Below are positions 26,815-36,921 of a stretch of DNA of 64,000 nucleotides, piece after piece. How positions within the stretch are numbered: position 1 is the first letter of the stretch; the number at the start of each line of letters is the position of its first letter. The position numbers were made by a program, and so were the translations under genes. Origin of the DNA: an uncultured Tolumonas sp. (lineage in GTDB: Bacteria > Pseudomonadota > Gammaproteobacteria > Enterobacterales > Aeromonadaceae); the NCBI RefSeq assembly GCF_963556105.2, contig NZ_OY829944.1, forward strand, positions 176,001 to 240,000, given 5' to 3'. The notes under the pieces were generated by a model, which was given only the letters and a program-made list of their open reading frames with translations, was not told the DNA's origin and ran no database searches.

Positions 26815-28329
26815 GTGAACTTTACTAATCCGACGACGATTACGTTCGTCATCTACATTCTGGCGATGATCGGTATCGGTTTTGCCGCATGGCGTTATAC
26901 CCGCGATCTGTCCGACTATATTCTCGGTGGCCGTAGTCTGGGTAGTTTTGTGACTGCCATGAGTGCTGGTGCATCGGACATGAGTGGCTGGTTGTTGCTG
27001 GGCTTACCGGGTGCTGTTTATGCGTCAGGCGTTTCTGAAAGCTGGATCGCCATTGGTTTGATTATCGGTGCCTGGTTTAACTGGCAATTTGTCGCGGGTC
27101 GGTTACGTGTGTATACCGAAATCACCCGTAATGCGTTAACACTGCCGGATTATTTTACCCATCGTTTTGAAGACCAAACCAAAATCCTGCGTGTGATCGC
27201 AGCGTTGGTGATCCTGGTGTTCTTTACCATTTACTGTGCCTCCGGCATGGTGGCTGGTGCTCGTTTGTTTGAGCAAACGTTCGGGCTGAGTTACGACACG
27301 GCGCTGTGGGCCGGTGCTGCGGCGACGATCCTGTATGTGTTTGTTGGTGGTTTCTTAGCGGTTAGCTGGACCGACACCGTACAGGCATCGTTGATGATTT
27401 TTGCTCTGTTACTCACGCCAGTCATGGTGATCATGCATGCCGGCGGTTTTGCTGGTGCCGTGCAGGCGATCAATTCGCTGGACGTGAAATACAGTGATAT
27501 GTTCCATGGCACCACCTCGATCGGCATCATTTCGTTGATGGCATGGGGGTTAGGTTATATGGGGCAGCCGCATATTCTGGCGCGTTTTATGGCGATCAGT
27601 TCGGTCGACGCCATGCCAAATGCCCGCCGGATCGGCATGACCTGGATGATCTTGTGTCTGGGTGGTGCGGTTGCGGTTGGTTACTTCGGTATCGCTTATT
27701 TTGCCGCAAATCCGACCCAAAGCGGGTCTGTACAGGCAAACCACGAAACCGTCTTTATTGCGTTGTCGCAATTGCTGTTTAATCCATGGATTGCCGGTGT
27801 GTTGCTGTCGGCTATATTAGCCGCGGTCATGAGCACCTTATCTTGTCAGTTGCTGGTTTCTTCCTCGGCACTGACTGAAGATTTTTACAAAGTATTCTTC
27901 CGCCCGAACGCTTCACAAAAAGAACTGGTATGGATTGGCCGCCTGATGGTGTTACTGGTAGCAGTGATTGCCATTGTGATTGCCCGTGATCCGGCAAGTA
28001 AAGTGCTGGGTCTGGTGGGTTATGCCTGGGCCGGTTTTGGTGCCGCGTTTGGTCCGGTGGTGGTTTTATCACTGCTGTGGCCGCGCATGACGCGCAATGG
28101 CGCATTGGCCGGTATGTTGGTGGGTGCGTTGACCGTGATTGTTTGGCGTAATGCCGCCTGGTTTGGTCTGTATGAAATGGTGCCTGGTTTCTTACTGTCT
28201 GGTGCCGCGATCATCCTGTTCAGTTTACTGGATAAAGCACCATCCATGCGGATGCAGCAAGATTTTGCCCAAATGGAAGCGGAAATGGCAAACCCTGGCG
28301 CATCGTTGACAGCTCCTGTGGCTGATTAA
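26815..28329 (+). CDS. putP: Sodium/proline symporter PutP
   Basis: 504 aa SSS-family transporter with about 13 membrane segments. It is closely similar to E. coli PutP throughout, including YILGGRSLGSFVTAMSAGASDMSGW with Na+ site residues and SAILAAVMSTLSCQLLVSSSALTEDF. GTG start at 26815 with GGGAGAGG upstream. No putA in the window. Confidence 0.95.
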   Translation: MNFTNPTTITFVIYILAMIGIGFAAWRYTRDLSDYILGGRSLGSFVTAMSAGASDMSGWLLLGLPGAVYASGVSESWIAIGLIIGAWFNWQFVAGRLRVYTEITRNALTLPDYFTHRFEDQTKILRVIAALVILVFFTIYCASGMVAGARLFEQTFGLSYDTALWAGAAATILYVFVGGFLAVSWTDTVQASLMIFALLLTPVMVIMHAGGFAGAVQAINSLDVKYSDMFHGTTSIGIISLMAWGLGYMGQPHILARFMAISSVDAMPNARRIGMTWMILCLGGAVAVGYFGIAYFAANPTQSGSVQANHETVFIALSQLLFNPWIAGVLLSAILAAVMSTLSCQLLVSSSALTEDFYKVFFRPNASQKELVWIGRLMVLLVAVIAIVIARDPASKVLGLVGYAWAGFGAAFGPVVVLSLLWPRMTRNGALAGMLVGALTVIVWRNAAWFGLYEMVPGFLLSGAAIILFSLLDKAPSMRMQQDFAQMEAEMANPGASLTAPVAD

Positions 28330-28345
28330 CTGTTTTACGACCCAG

Positions 28346-28385
28346 AAAAAGGCCCGGTCGATTATTCATCGCCGGGCTTTTTTTA
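28346..28385 (+). terminator. Terminator of putP
   Basis: AAAAAGGCCCGG / CCGGGCTTTTTTT, a GC-rich stem with a long T-run. Confidence 0.88.
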
Positions 28386-28409
28386 TCCCATTGAATTGTT
28401 AGCTAAAAA

Positions 28410-29162
28410 TTAGCCAAGCAAAATCTGGCTATTGGGGTCAACAACTTGATCTTGCATCAATGATGAAACTGGTTTGCTTTCGATAATTTTGTATGGAAAT
28501 TCAGATACTTTCTTCATTAACGCATTGATTATTTGTTCATTTTTGAGCTTTCGTTCTTCTTTTTCTTTGATCATTTCTGCGATTTCAGACCGTTTTTCTG
28601 TCAGTTCAACGGAGTGAATATCGGTTAACACGGCAGCGGCAGGCTCAGCCTTAATTGGCATCACAATCGTCGCTTTCTCTTGTTCAACCGTGATTTGCAG
28701 GTTGTTTGATTCGAGGACGGCAGCAATTGGTCCAGTTTCTTGCACCAGTGATGGTGCAATAGCGACTACCTGCACTGATTCATCGGACTTTTTTTTTGTT
28801 TCGTCCATTACTTGCAGTAGCTGCACAGACGGGTGGTGTTCAGAACAGAGTTCAATTAATGGTTGGTGTTCCTGACTGCTGTTTGATAACACGGTAATTT
28901 GTGCATCAGGCTCGGTTGCGGCTAATTTACCGAGTAACCATGCCCAGAAAATATTCATATCTGGTGCGAGTGCAGCGTTAACCAGCAACTGAATATTGAG
29001 TTGATGTTGCAATTGGATGGCCAGCAGAATCTTTGCTGTTAAGATAGAGATCTTTCCATCTTGCTGTGATGTCGTTACCAATATTTGGGAATACATTGGT
29101 AAATTTAGTCTTGTCAGCTGATGAATATTGCTTTCTTCTAATATTAAAATGTTATTTTCCAT
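28410..29162 (-). CDS. Orphan protein with a degenerate PIN-like domain (tentative)
   Basis: 250 aa, no name. The N-terminal 110 residues alternate strands and helices (ILILEESNIHQLTRL, QILVTTSQQDGKI, NIFWAWLLGKLAATEPDAQITVLS, QPLIELC), resembling PIN/NYN-like domains that carry an FIDxEN..., LDFHIAF and SKDTGFDPLI pattern. The acidic residues of those motifs are largely replaced here, so nuclease activity is doubtful. The rest is low-complexity with a charged helix (EKRSEIAEMIKEKEERKLKNEQI). GGAG precedes the ATG. Its codon use is A/T-richer than its neighbours by eye. Confidence 0.5.
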   Translation of the reverse strand: MENNILILEESNIHQLTRLNLPMYSQILVTTSQQDGKISILTAKILLAIQLQHQLNIQLLVNAALAPDMNIFWAWLLGKLAATEPDAQITVLSNSSQEHQPLIELCSEHHPSVQLLQVMDETKKKSDESVQVVAIAPSLVQETGPIAAVLESNNLQITVEQEKATIVMPIKAEPAAAVLTDIHSVELTEKRSEIAEMIKEKEERKLKNEQIINALMKKVSEFPYKIIESKPVSSLMQDQVVDPNSQILLG

Positions 29163-29350
29163 TGGTAACTCCGCGCTTTTTATTTCGAATAATTTATATT
29201 TTTCAGCATTTGGCTAGTTTAAACCCAAACAATAACGCTCAAACTTACACCAATAATATTCATTTGAATACATTTATGTGCGGATTTATATGAATTTCAT
29301 ATGCTTTGACTTTATGCGAATTAGATGAATCATTTTTCGGAAAAGGATAA

Positions 29351-29382
29351 AAAAAACGCTCAACTTTGGTTGAGCGTTTTAA
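29351..29382 (-). terminator. Terminator of pssA
   Basis: AACGCTCAA / TTGAGCGTT stem; on the minus strand it is followed by a long T-run. Confidence 0.85.
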
Positions 29383-29398
29383 GGGGTTATCTAAAAAG

Positions 29399-30751
29399 TT
29401 ACAGAATTTGCTTCAGCAGGATATGAGCTTTAAAACGCTGGATCCGGGTGAGCAAGCGTTTCACTGCATCGGGATAATCTTGTAACTGTTCCAGTTCGCT
29501 GAAATGGGTCAAACGACGGGTATGCTGCAAAATATTTTCCCGTTCTGCGGCAAAACGTTCACACAACAGACGATGCGGATCACGTAATAACATGCCGTTT
29601 TCCAGATCGAGTGCCCAGGCGCGTGGATTCAGATTACTGCCAGTAATGAGGCTTAACTGGTCATCCACAAAAATGCCTTTCAGGTGGTACGAGTGCTGCT
29701 CATGCTGCCACAGCATAATGTTGAGCTGTCCGTTATCAATGTAGTTTTGATAACGGTTGGCAAAACGGCGCAGATTAATTTCATACAGATAAGGTAAACC
29801 ACCGACCGTTTTAAACGGTTCGCAAGGTGGAATATAGAAATCATTAGCGGTCTTATCACCGACCACAATGGTGACTTTTACTTTCCGTTGCAGCAGGCCA
29901 CTGATATCCCGTGCCAGCGAGCTGGGCGGGTTAAAATAGGGCGTGCAGATAAAGATTTCCTGCGATGCACTGCGCACCAGATCGCGGATCACACGATTTA
30001 AGCGATTACCGCGTTTACCTAATCCAATTAACGGTGTCACCCCAAATTGCCGTGGGCCAATGACGCTCTCTTCAAACTCATAACGACCGGCTTGTAAACG
30101 ACGACGGAAACGACGCTGTTCGGCTTTGATCTGTTTGATAGCCGGGATCTGGGTTTTATCTAACCGCGGTACCGCAGCATCGTTGACAAAATGGCGTAAG
30201 ATCAACCGCGCAAAGCTGTCGGCCAGATCGGCATTCTGAATTTGGTGGTAACGATCGAAACGGTAGCGATCCAGCTGGTGCAGGTAAACATTGTTCAGGC
30301 TGGCGCCAGAATAGAGCAGGGTGTTATCAAACAAGAAACCTTTCAGATGCAACACGCCTAACCATTCGCGGCGTTTGACCGGCACGCCATAAAAAGGAAT
30401 ATCACAAGTCGGGTGTTTGCTGGCAAATTCCTGATACATCAGATGATTACCAGATTGTGCACCTTTACCAATCAAGCCGCGTTGCGCACGGTGGAAATCA
30501 ACAAAGACTTTAATGTCCAGCTGTGGGCGGGCTTGTTTGGCGGCATACAGCGCCTGCATGATTTCACGACCGGCTTCATCATCTTGCAGATAGAGCGCCA
30601 CCAGATAGATCCGGCGTTCGGCCTGAGCAATCAGCTCAAGAATACGCTGTTTGAACTGACTGGCCTGATGCAGGATCTGCATGGCGTCACTATCCACTGG
30701 TAGCAGCGGCAATTTTTCCAGTTGGCGGCGAAAATAGGCTGAATACAGCAT
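29399..30751 (-). CDS. pssA: CDP-diacylglycerol--serine O-phosphatidyltransferase PssA
   Basis: 450 aa phospholipase-D-fold enzyme that makes phosphatidylserine, the precursor of phosphatidylethanolamine. Two HKD-type motifs are VLHLKGFLFDNTLLYSGASLN and YHLKGIFVDDQLSLITGSNLN. ATG 30751 with AAGGA gives a length like the 451-aa E. coli protein and aligns with its N-terminus; upstream ATGs in frame extend it by up to 52 unconserved residues. Confidence 0.94.
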   Translation of the reverse strand: MLYSAYFRRQLEKLPLLPVDSDAMQILHQASQFKQRILELIAQAERRIYLVALYLQDDEAGREIMQALYAAKQARPQLDIKVFVDFHRAQRGLIGKGAQSGNHLMYQEFASKHPTCDIPFYGVPVKRREWLGVLHLKGFLFDNTLLYSGASLNNVYLHQLDRYRFDRYHQIQNADLADSFARLILRHFVNDAAVPRLDKTQIPAIKQIKAEQRRFRRRLQAGRYEFEESVIGPRQFGVTPLIGLGKRGNRLNRVIRDLVRSASQEIFICTPYFNPPSSLARDISGLLQRKVKVTIVVGDKTANDFYIPPCEPFKTVGGLPYLYEINLRRFANRYQNYIDNGQLNIMLWQHEQHSYHLKGIFVDDQLSLITGSNLNPRAWALDLENGMLLRDPHRLLCERFAAERENILQHTRRLTHFSELEQLQDYPDAVKRLLTRIQRFKAHILLKQIL

Positions 30752-30876
30752 GGCGTTCCTTGTGGCTAGCTTGCTAAATAGCGCAGCAAATAAATCAGAT
30801 TGTAACAATCGTAGCTGCTGACTGCCAGTTTGCTGGTCAATCAGCACTACATTTGACGAGGCCATGATGTTGATAA

Positions 30877-32670
30877 TCAAATGGCCGCAGTGGCTTGTTC
30901 CAGCCACAATAAATCACTGCCTTGCAACGAAGGTGCAATAGCGGTGAAAACTTCGCGGTGATAGTCATTCCACCACTGTTTTTCATCACTATTCAGTAAT
31001 TCGCTTAATAATAAGCGTTTATCGAATGGTACCAGTGTCAGATTGCGGAAGGCATAACGTTCGATTTCGCTGGCAGAGGTCAGCGCTTCTACCGCCACCA
31101 GATTTTCACAGCGCATGCCAAAGGCCCCTTCACGGTAATAACCGGGCTCGTTGGAAATCACCATCCCAGGCTCGAGTGGTGTCGTACTGCCTTTCGGTGA
31201 AATGCGCTGCGGGCCTTCATGCACACTTAAGACATGACCGACACCATGGCCAGTGCCATGGTCATAGTTAAAACCGGCTTGCCATAATGGCAATCTGGCC
31301 AGTACATCCAGTTGCATACCACAGGTACCTTTCGGAAATTGTGCCCGACTGAGTGCAATATGACCTTTCATGACCAGTGTAAACAAGGTTCGCACATCGT
31401 CATTGGCGTTTCCAACCTGAATGGTGCGGGTAATATCGGTGGTGCCTTCAGCATAATGACCGCCGGAATCGACCAGATAGACGGCATCCTGGCCAAATGC
31501 GCGTGGCTGGCCATTGCGAAAGTTGTAATGTGGCAGCGCGGCATTGGGGCCGAGCGCGGAGATCGTTGCAAAACTGGCTTCCAGATAACCGGGTTGTTGC
31601 AAACGGAAGCTTTCCAGCTTGTCGGCCAATTGGGCTTCATCACTTTGCAAGCCGTCGGCGATGGCGTTATCCAGCCAAGCCAGAAAACGGCACATAGCGA
31701 TGGCATCTTTCCGATGCGCTTCTTGCATACCCGCTAGCTCAATGCTGTTTTTGCAGGCTTTGGCCAGCAGGCAAGGGTCAGTCTGTTCCAGCAGATGCGC
31801 ACCATGTTGCAATAACTGTAAACCACAGGCGGCATTACAACTGGCATTGTCTAACCAGACTTTAAGCGCATCTTCGCCCAGTCGTTGTAACACATCGTTG
31901 AGTTTGCCGGCCGGATAGACCGACACATCATTACCGACATGGGCACTAAATTGGCTGTCCAGCCGAGTCGGGTCAATAAACAGATCGAGCGTGGCATTGC
32001 TGTATAAAATGGCAAACGCACTCACCACCGGCAAGGCTGGAATATCACTACCGCGGATATTCAATAACCAGTTGATCGATTCATTTTGGGTTAACAGCAA
32101 GGCATCAGCCGACTGTGCACGTAATTGTGCCGCCATGCGCTGGCGTTTCGACAGGCTGCTTTCGCCCGCCACTGTTTCGGCGAACAGTCGAGCCGGTGCG
32201 ACAGAGGTCGCAGGGCGATCTGACCAATGTAAATCAATCGGGTTTTCTGCCAGCGGATGCAGGCTGATTTTTGCTGCGCTCAATTGCTGCTGTGCTTTGC
32301 GGTACCATTCCAGACTGTGTAGCCGCGCATCAATACCCACCCGGCTACCGGTCGGCAATTGCTGTACTAACCAATCCAGAAATGGATCGCGGATCAGATG
32401 CAGGTGAGTAAAGTGCTCATCGGATACTTGCTGACGTGCTTGCACGGTATAGCGCCCGTCTACGAATAATGCCGCTTGTTCTGTCAGGACTACCGCCACA
32501 CCGGCTGAGCCGGTAAAACCGGTTAACCACGCCAGCCGTTCATCTGCTGGTGCGGTATATTCGCCCAGATGTTCATCGTCGTGGGGTATGATAAATGCCT
32601 GTACATCAAGGTGTTGCATTGAATGGCGAACTGTTGCCAGACGTTCCGCAATTGAGAGTTGAGTAGACAT
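30877..32670 (-). CDS. Xaa-Pro aminopeptidase, long (XPNPEP-type, M24B)
   Basis: 597 aa, three-domain form: two creatinase N-like domains (about 1-310) and the pita-bread M24 domain. Metal ligands are visible: Asp in YLVDSGGHY and GTTDITRTI, His in GTGHGVGHVLSVHEG, Glu in SNEPGYY and MRCENLVAVE. It cleaves the first residue before proline in peptides. Longer than E. coli PepP and more like eukaryotic cytosolic aminopeptidase P. Lies upstream of pssA in the same direction. Confidence 0.9.
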   Translation of the reverse strand: MSTQLSIAERLATVRHSMQHLDVQAFIIPHDDEHLGEYTAPADERLAWLTGFTGSAGVAVVLTEQAALFVDGRYTVQARQQVSDEHFTHLHLIRDPFLDWLVQQLPTGSRVGIDARLHSLEWYRKAQQQLSAAKISLHPLAENPIDLHWSDRPATSVAPARLFAETVAGESSLSKRQRMAAQLRAQSADALLLTQNESINWLLNIRGSDIPALPVVSAFAILYSNATLDLFIDPTRLDSQFSAHVGNDVSVYPAGKLNDVLQRLGEDALKVWLDNASCNAACGLQLLQHGAHLLEQTDPCLLAKACKNSIELAGMQEAHRKDAIAMCRFLAWLDNAIADGLQSDEAQLADKLESFRLQQPGYLEASFATISALGPNAALPHYNFRNGQPRAFGQDAVYLVDSGGHYAEGTTDITRTIQVGNANDDVRTLFTLVMKGHIALSRAQFPKGTCGMQLDVLARLPLWQAGFNYDHGTGHGVGHVLSVHEGPQRISPKGSTTPLEPGMVISNEPGYYREGAFGMRCENLVAVEALTSASEIERYAFRNLTLVPFDKRLLLSELLNSDEKQWWNDYHREVFTAIAPSLQGSDLLWLEQATAAI

Positions 32671-32793
32671 GCGAGCATCCGCGTGAAGCTAAAAATGGGA
32701 TAAGAATATCATAAATCAATGTAAAACGAGGGATGTTTACATCCTGCGCATTTCAATGGCGATGCTCTGGTTAATAGAGTTTTCATCTGAATA

Positions 32794-34407
32794 TTAGATG
32801 AATTGCGGTATTTCAATGCAGAAATGAACGCCATTTCCAGAATTACTCTGGCATTTGATTTGTCCCTTGAGCAATTGCACCACCTGATTATAGATGATGT
32901 ATCCCCCGAGACCACAGAAACCCTGTTCTCGTCGATTGGTAACAAATGGTTCAAAGATATGGGGCAATATCTCAGGGTCAATACCTTGCCCGTTATCGTG
33001 ATAATCAAGCCGCACTTGGCCTTGTTCATGGCTGACCTGAATCGTAATGCTGCGCGGGCGGTTACAACGCTCAAAACCGTGATCCAGCGAGTTTTGGATC
33101 AGGTGATTGCAGACCCGCGTAAAGGCCGAAAGGTAACTTTGTACCTCCAGCGTGGGTTCACATTGAATGGAAACATGACAATGTTGCTGGTTCAGACGGT
33201 GGCCCTGCGAAATAATGATTTGGTGCAGGGTTTCCGCCACATTAAATCGGCTGGGTTGTTGGCCACTGTGCGTGATGGCGATCTGCTGGAAATTATTCAG
33301 TAAGTCCAGTGCTTTGCGGGTTTGTTGCTGCATCAGCTCGGTCGACTCTTGTATTGCGGCTAATTGTCCCTGCCAAGCACCGTGTGTTACCGATTCGGGT
33401 AACGGGGCGGCGACTAAATCTTTTAGGCGGGAGGTTAGAAAACGGTTGGCAGTCATGCTGATCCCGAGCGGTGTATTCAGCTCATGGGCCATACCGGCCA
33501 CTAAGGCGCCCAAGGAAGCCATTTTCTCTGATTCAATTAACGCTTTCTGGGTGTTTTTTAACTCGTCGTAAGCCTTTTGCAATTCATGGTGGCTATTTTC
33601 CAGCGACTGGGTACGAGCCACGACTTTTTGTTCCAGTTTTTCATTCAGTTCTTTATTAATGGCGTGTTCTTGTTGCAGGTTATCGGCAAACGATTGTTGT
33701 GCCTGCCAGTCATCGGCATGCCGACGCTGCATCTCATTGATACTGTTAACGATGGCATCCAGTTCATCGGCGGAAGCTGGCGGGCGGCGTTCCAACGTAA
33801 TCGGTTGTGGTGGCGCACTTACATCTAAATGTTGTAAAAAACCGGTGATCTTATGCAGATGACGGATCAGCTGATGGTAAAAAATCAGCAGGATAAAACA
33901 GGAAACCAGTAACGTTTTTAAGGTTTGCGTGATCAGAATAATCAGACTTTTTTGCCATAAACGTTGGTAGATAGGTTCTAGTGTCAAACTGACTTCCAGT
34001 TCACCAACGACATAACCTTCATACGAGAGCGGGAAGCGCTGTTTTAATACGTGCAGCCCGGATGTTTGTCCTACCCGCATCCGTTCCAGTAAATGGCTAT
34101 CAATGCGTTCATACACAGTGGCTGCCTGCATATCCGGTAGTTGTTGCAGCCCTTTTAATTGCAGACTCAGTTGCTCGTTATCCATATTCCAGACGCTGGC
34201 CGCAATGGCGGTCAGGTGCGTGGATTCAATTTCAGTGAGACGGGATTTTGTTTCATTCATGCCTTGGCTGTAGTCCCAACCCAACTGCAGGAGGGTTGAG
34301 ATCAAAGCCAGCACGGTGCTACAGGCCAGAATGTAGGTCAGCAGTCGTCTGGATAATTGATGAGAGGCAGAGAAACTCTGCAATAGGTGTTTCCAGTAGG
34401 TCAGCAT
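32794..34407 (-). CDS. Orphan membrane sensor histidine kinase
   Basis: About 537 aa. Two membrane helices ([21 protein letters not shown] near residue 23 and [24 protein letters not shown] near 155) flank a periplasmic sensor of about 110 residues. A long coiled coil follows, then the H-box [11 protein letters not shown] and the ATPase domain (N-box [26 protein letters not shown]). The last glycine motif differs slightly from the usual GLGLxI. No response regulator is adjacent, so its partner is unknown. The start is 34407 or 34413. Confidence 0.85.
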   Translation of the reverse strand: MLTYWKHLLQSFSASHQLSRRLLTYILACSTVLALISTLLQLGWDYSQGMNETKSRLTEIESTHLTAIAASVWNMDNEQLSLQLKGLQQLPDMQAATVYERIDSHLLERMRVGQTSGLHVLKQRFPLSYEGYVVGELEVSLTLEPIYQRLWQKSLIILITQTLKTLLVSCFILLIFYHQLIRHLHKITGFLQHLDVSAPPQPITLERRPPASADELDAIVNSINEMQRRHADDWQAQQSFADNLQQEHAINKELNEKLEQKVVARTQSLENSHHELQKAYDELKNTQKALIESEKMASLGALVAGMAHELNTPLGISMTANRFLTSRLKDLVAAPLPESVTHGAWQGQLAAIQESTELMQQQTRKALDLLNNFQQIAITHSGQQPSRFNVAETLHQIIISQGHRLNQQHCHVSIQCEPTLEVQSYLSAFTRVCNHLIQNSLDHGFERCNRPRSITIQVSHEQGQVRLDYHDNGQGIDPEILPHIFEPFVTNRREQGFCGLGGYIIYNQVVQLLKGQIKCQSNSGNGVHFCIEIPQFI

Positions 34408-34669
34408 GATCATTCCATTTGCTGGTGTTATCGGTTCACACACAACCGAATACCCAGACTGTTCATCCCGGGGACTTCTGATCCTTATTTTTAATCTTCA
34501 AGATATAGCATGTGGATGGGGAAAGAACCAAGTCCACTCCATCAAGGCATTATCTTCTCGTGCGTAAAGCCATGTTAAACCATAACAAGGGTTGATAAAT
34601 TGATTTTCTGCCCGCATGTTAATAAGAATCAATATTCCGTTTTTGCGCCGTATTCTGAGGTAAGTGTCG

Positions 34670-36710
34670 ATGAGCAACCCACTGTTATCCATGGATGGCT
34701 TGCCGCCGTTCAGCAAGATCAAACCAGAGCACGTACAGCCAGCTGTACAAGAGGCGATTGCGGAGGCCAAACAACGTATTGCGGATGTATTAAGTTCATC
34801 TGACAGTTTTACCTGGGACAATTTGGTCGCACCACTGGAAGAAACCGATGACCGTCTGGGTCGGATCTGGTCGCCAGTAAGTCACATGAATTCGGTCGTT
34901 AACAACGATGAATTGCGTGCAGCGTATGAAGCCTGCCTGCCGTTGTTATCGGAATACCAAACCTTTGTTGGGCAACATGCGGGCTTGTATCAGGCTTATC
35001 AGCAATTGGCCGACAGCAATGAATTCCGTCGTCTGAGCCAGGCGCAACAGCAGCAAGTGAGTAATACGCTGCGTGATTTCCGCTTGTCCGGTATCGCACT
35101 GGAAGAAGCACAACAACAGCGTTATGGCCAGATCGTGAGCCGCTTATCCGAACTGGCTTCGCAATTTAATAATCAGGTGATGGATGCCACACAAGGCTGG
35201 GTAAAACACATTACCGATGAAACCGCACTGGCGGGTTTACCCGATTCCGCGAAAGCGGCGGCGGCACAACAAGCACAAAGCCGTGAGCTGGAAGGCTGGT
35301 TGTTTACGCTGGATATTCCCTCTTACCTGCCGGTCATGATGTATGCCGATAGCCGGGCGTTACGTGAGGAAGCCTATACCGCCTTTACCACACGCGCATC
35401 CGATCAAGGGCCAAATGCGGGCAAATGGGACAACTCACCGCTGATTGAGGAAATTCTGGCGCTGCGCCATGAACTGGCGCAGTTACTGGGTTTTGCTAAC
35501 TATGCCGAGCGTTCGCTGGCTACCAAAATGGCCCATTCTACCGAACAGGTGCTGACGTTTTTAGGTGATCTGGCCGCGCGCTCACGTCCGCAAGCCAAAT
35601 CTGATCTGGCTGAGTTGCAGGCGTATGCCCAAACGGAACACGGTGTCAGCGAACTGGCAGCATGGGATATTGCCTATTACAGCGAAAAATTAAAGCAGCA
35701 CCGTTACGCTATTTCAAATGAAGCGCTGCGCCCCTACTTTCCAGAACAGAAAGTCGTGCAAGGTTTGTTCGATGTGGTGAAACGTATTTTTGGCATTCGT
35801 ATCAAACCACATCTGGCGGTAGAAACCTGGCATCCGGATGTCCGTTTTTACGACATTATTGATGCTGATGGTGAATTACGCGGCAGCTTCTATCTGGATC
35901 TATATGCCCGTGCGCACAAGCGCGGTGGTGCCTGGATGGATGATTGCATGGGGCGTCGTTATCGCCGTGATGGCCAGTTGCAGCATCCGGTAGCATATCT
36001 GACCTGTAACTTTAATGGTCCGGTGGATGGCAAACCAGCACTGTTCACCCATGATGAAGTGGTGACCTTATTCCACGAATTTGGTCATGGTTTACATCAT
36101 ATGCTGACCCAGATCGATGTCGCCGGTGTCGCCGGTATCAATGGTGTACCGTGGGATGCGGTGGAATTGCCAAGTCAGTTCCTAGAAAACTGGTGCTGGG
36201 AACCGGAAGCCTTGGCAGTGATTTCAGGTCACTACGAAACCGGGGAAGCCTTGCCGCAAAGTGAATTGGATAAACTGCTGGCGGCGAAAAATTTCCAGTC
36301 GGCGATGCAAATGCTGCGGCAGCTGGAGTTTGCACTGTTTGATTTTCGTCTGCACCGTGAATATGACCCGCAACAAGGTGGCCGGGTGCAGCAGATCCTG
36401 GATGATGTGCGCAGCCAAACTGCGGTGCTTATACCGCCGGCATTTAACCGCTTCCAGCATAGTTTCTCGCATATTTTTGGCGGTGGTTATGCGGCCGGTT
36501 ATTACAGCTATAAATGGGCGGAAGTGTTATCGGCCGATGCGTTCTCACGTTTTGAAGAGGAAGGAATTTTTTAACCCGCAAACCGGGCGCGATTTTCTGC
36601 AATATATCTTGGAAAAAGGAGGCTCAGACGAACCAATGGCCTTGTTCAAAGCATTTCGGGGTCGTGAGCCGCGGGTTGATGCGCTGTTACGCCATTCCGG
36701 GATTCAATAA
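34670..36710 (+). pseudogene. prlC: Oligopeptidase A PrlC, 3' frameshift
   Basis: M3-family zinc peptidase that degrades signal peptides and short peptides. The frame runs from ATG 34670 (MSNPLLSMDGLPPFSKI) to a stop at 36572-36574, giving 634 aa, with the zinc motif HEFGH at about residues 469-473 and GGGYAAGYYSYKWAEVL intact. The expected last 45 residues (FNPQTGRDFLQYILEKGGSDEP to HSGIQ) are encoded in another frame to 36710. The break is one extra T in a run of six (36567-36572). With five Ts the protein is 679 aa, against 680 in E. coli. It may be a mutation, an assembly error or a slippage site; the shortened product may still keep activity. Confidence 0.88.
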
Positions 36711-36726
36711 AATCTTTTTTCTGACT

Positions 36727-36757
36727 AAAAAAACGGCACATCGGTGCCGTTTTTTTT
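36727..36757. terminator. Terminator after prlC
   Basis: ACGGCAC / GTGCCGT stem flanked by an A-run and a run of eight Ts. Confidence 0.88.
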
Positions 36758-36921
36758 CAAAAGCATGACGCTCGGCACTAATTTGTGATCAAACCAGAGA
36801 ATGCTTTGGCTTTCGTTTGCGCTTCGTTTTACTTACGTTTATCCTCAAAATTCATTTGAAACATAAATGACCTTAGTATGGATGCTTGTGTGGGTGGGAT
36901 TTTGCGCCGAAGGTTATGGGG

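Noticed and set aside
36567-36574. Programmed -1 frameshift in prlC
   Set aside because: The required shift is +1 or -2, and no slippery heptamer for -1 frameshifting fits.
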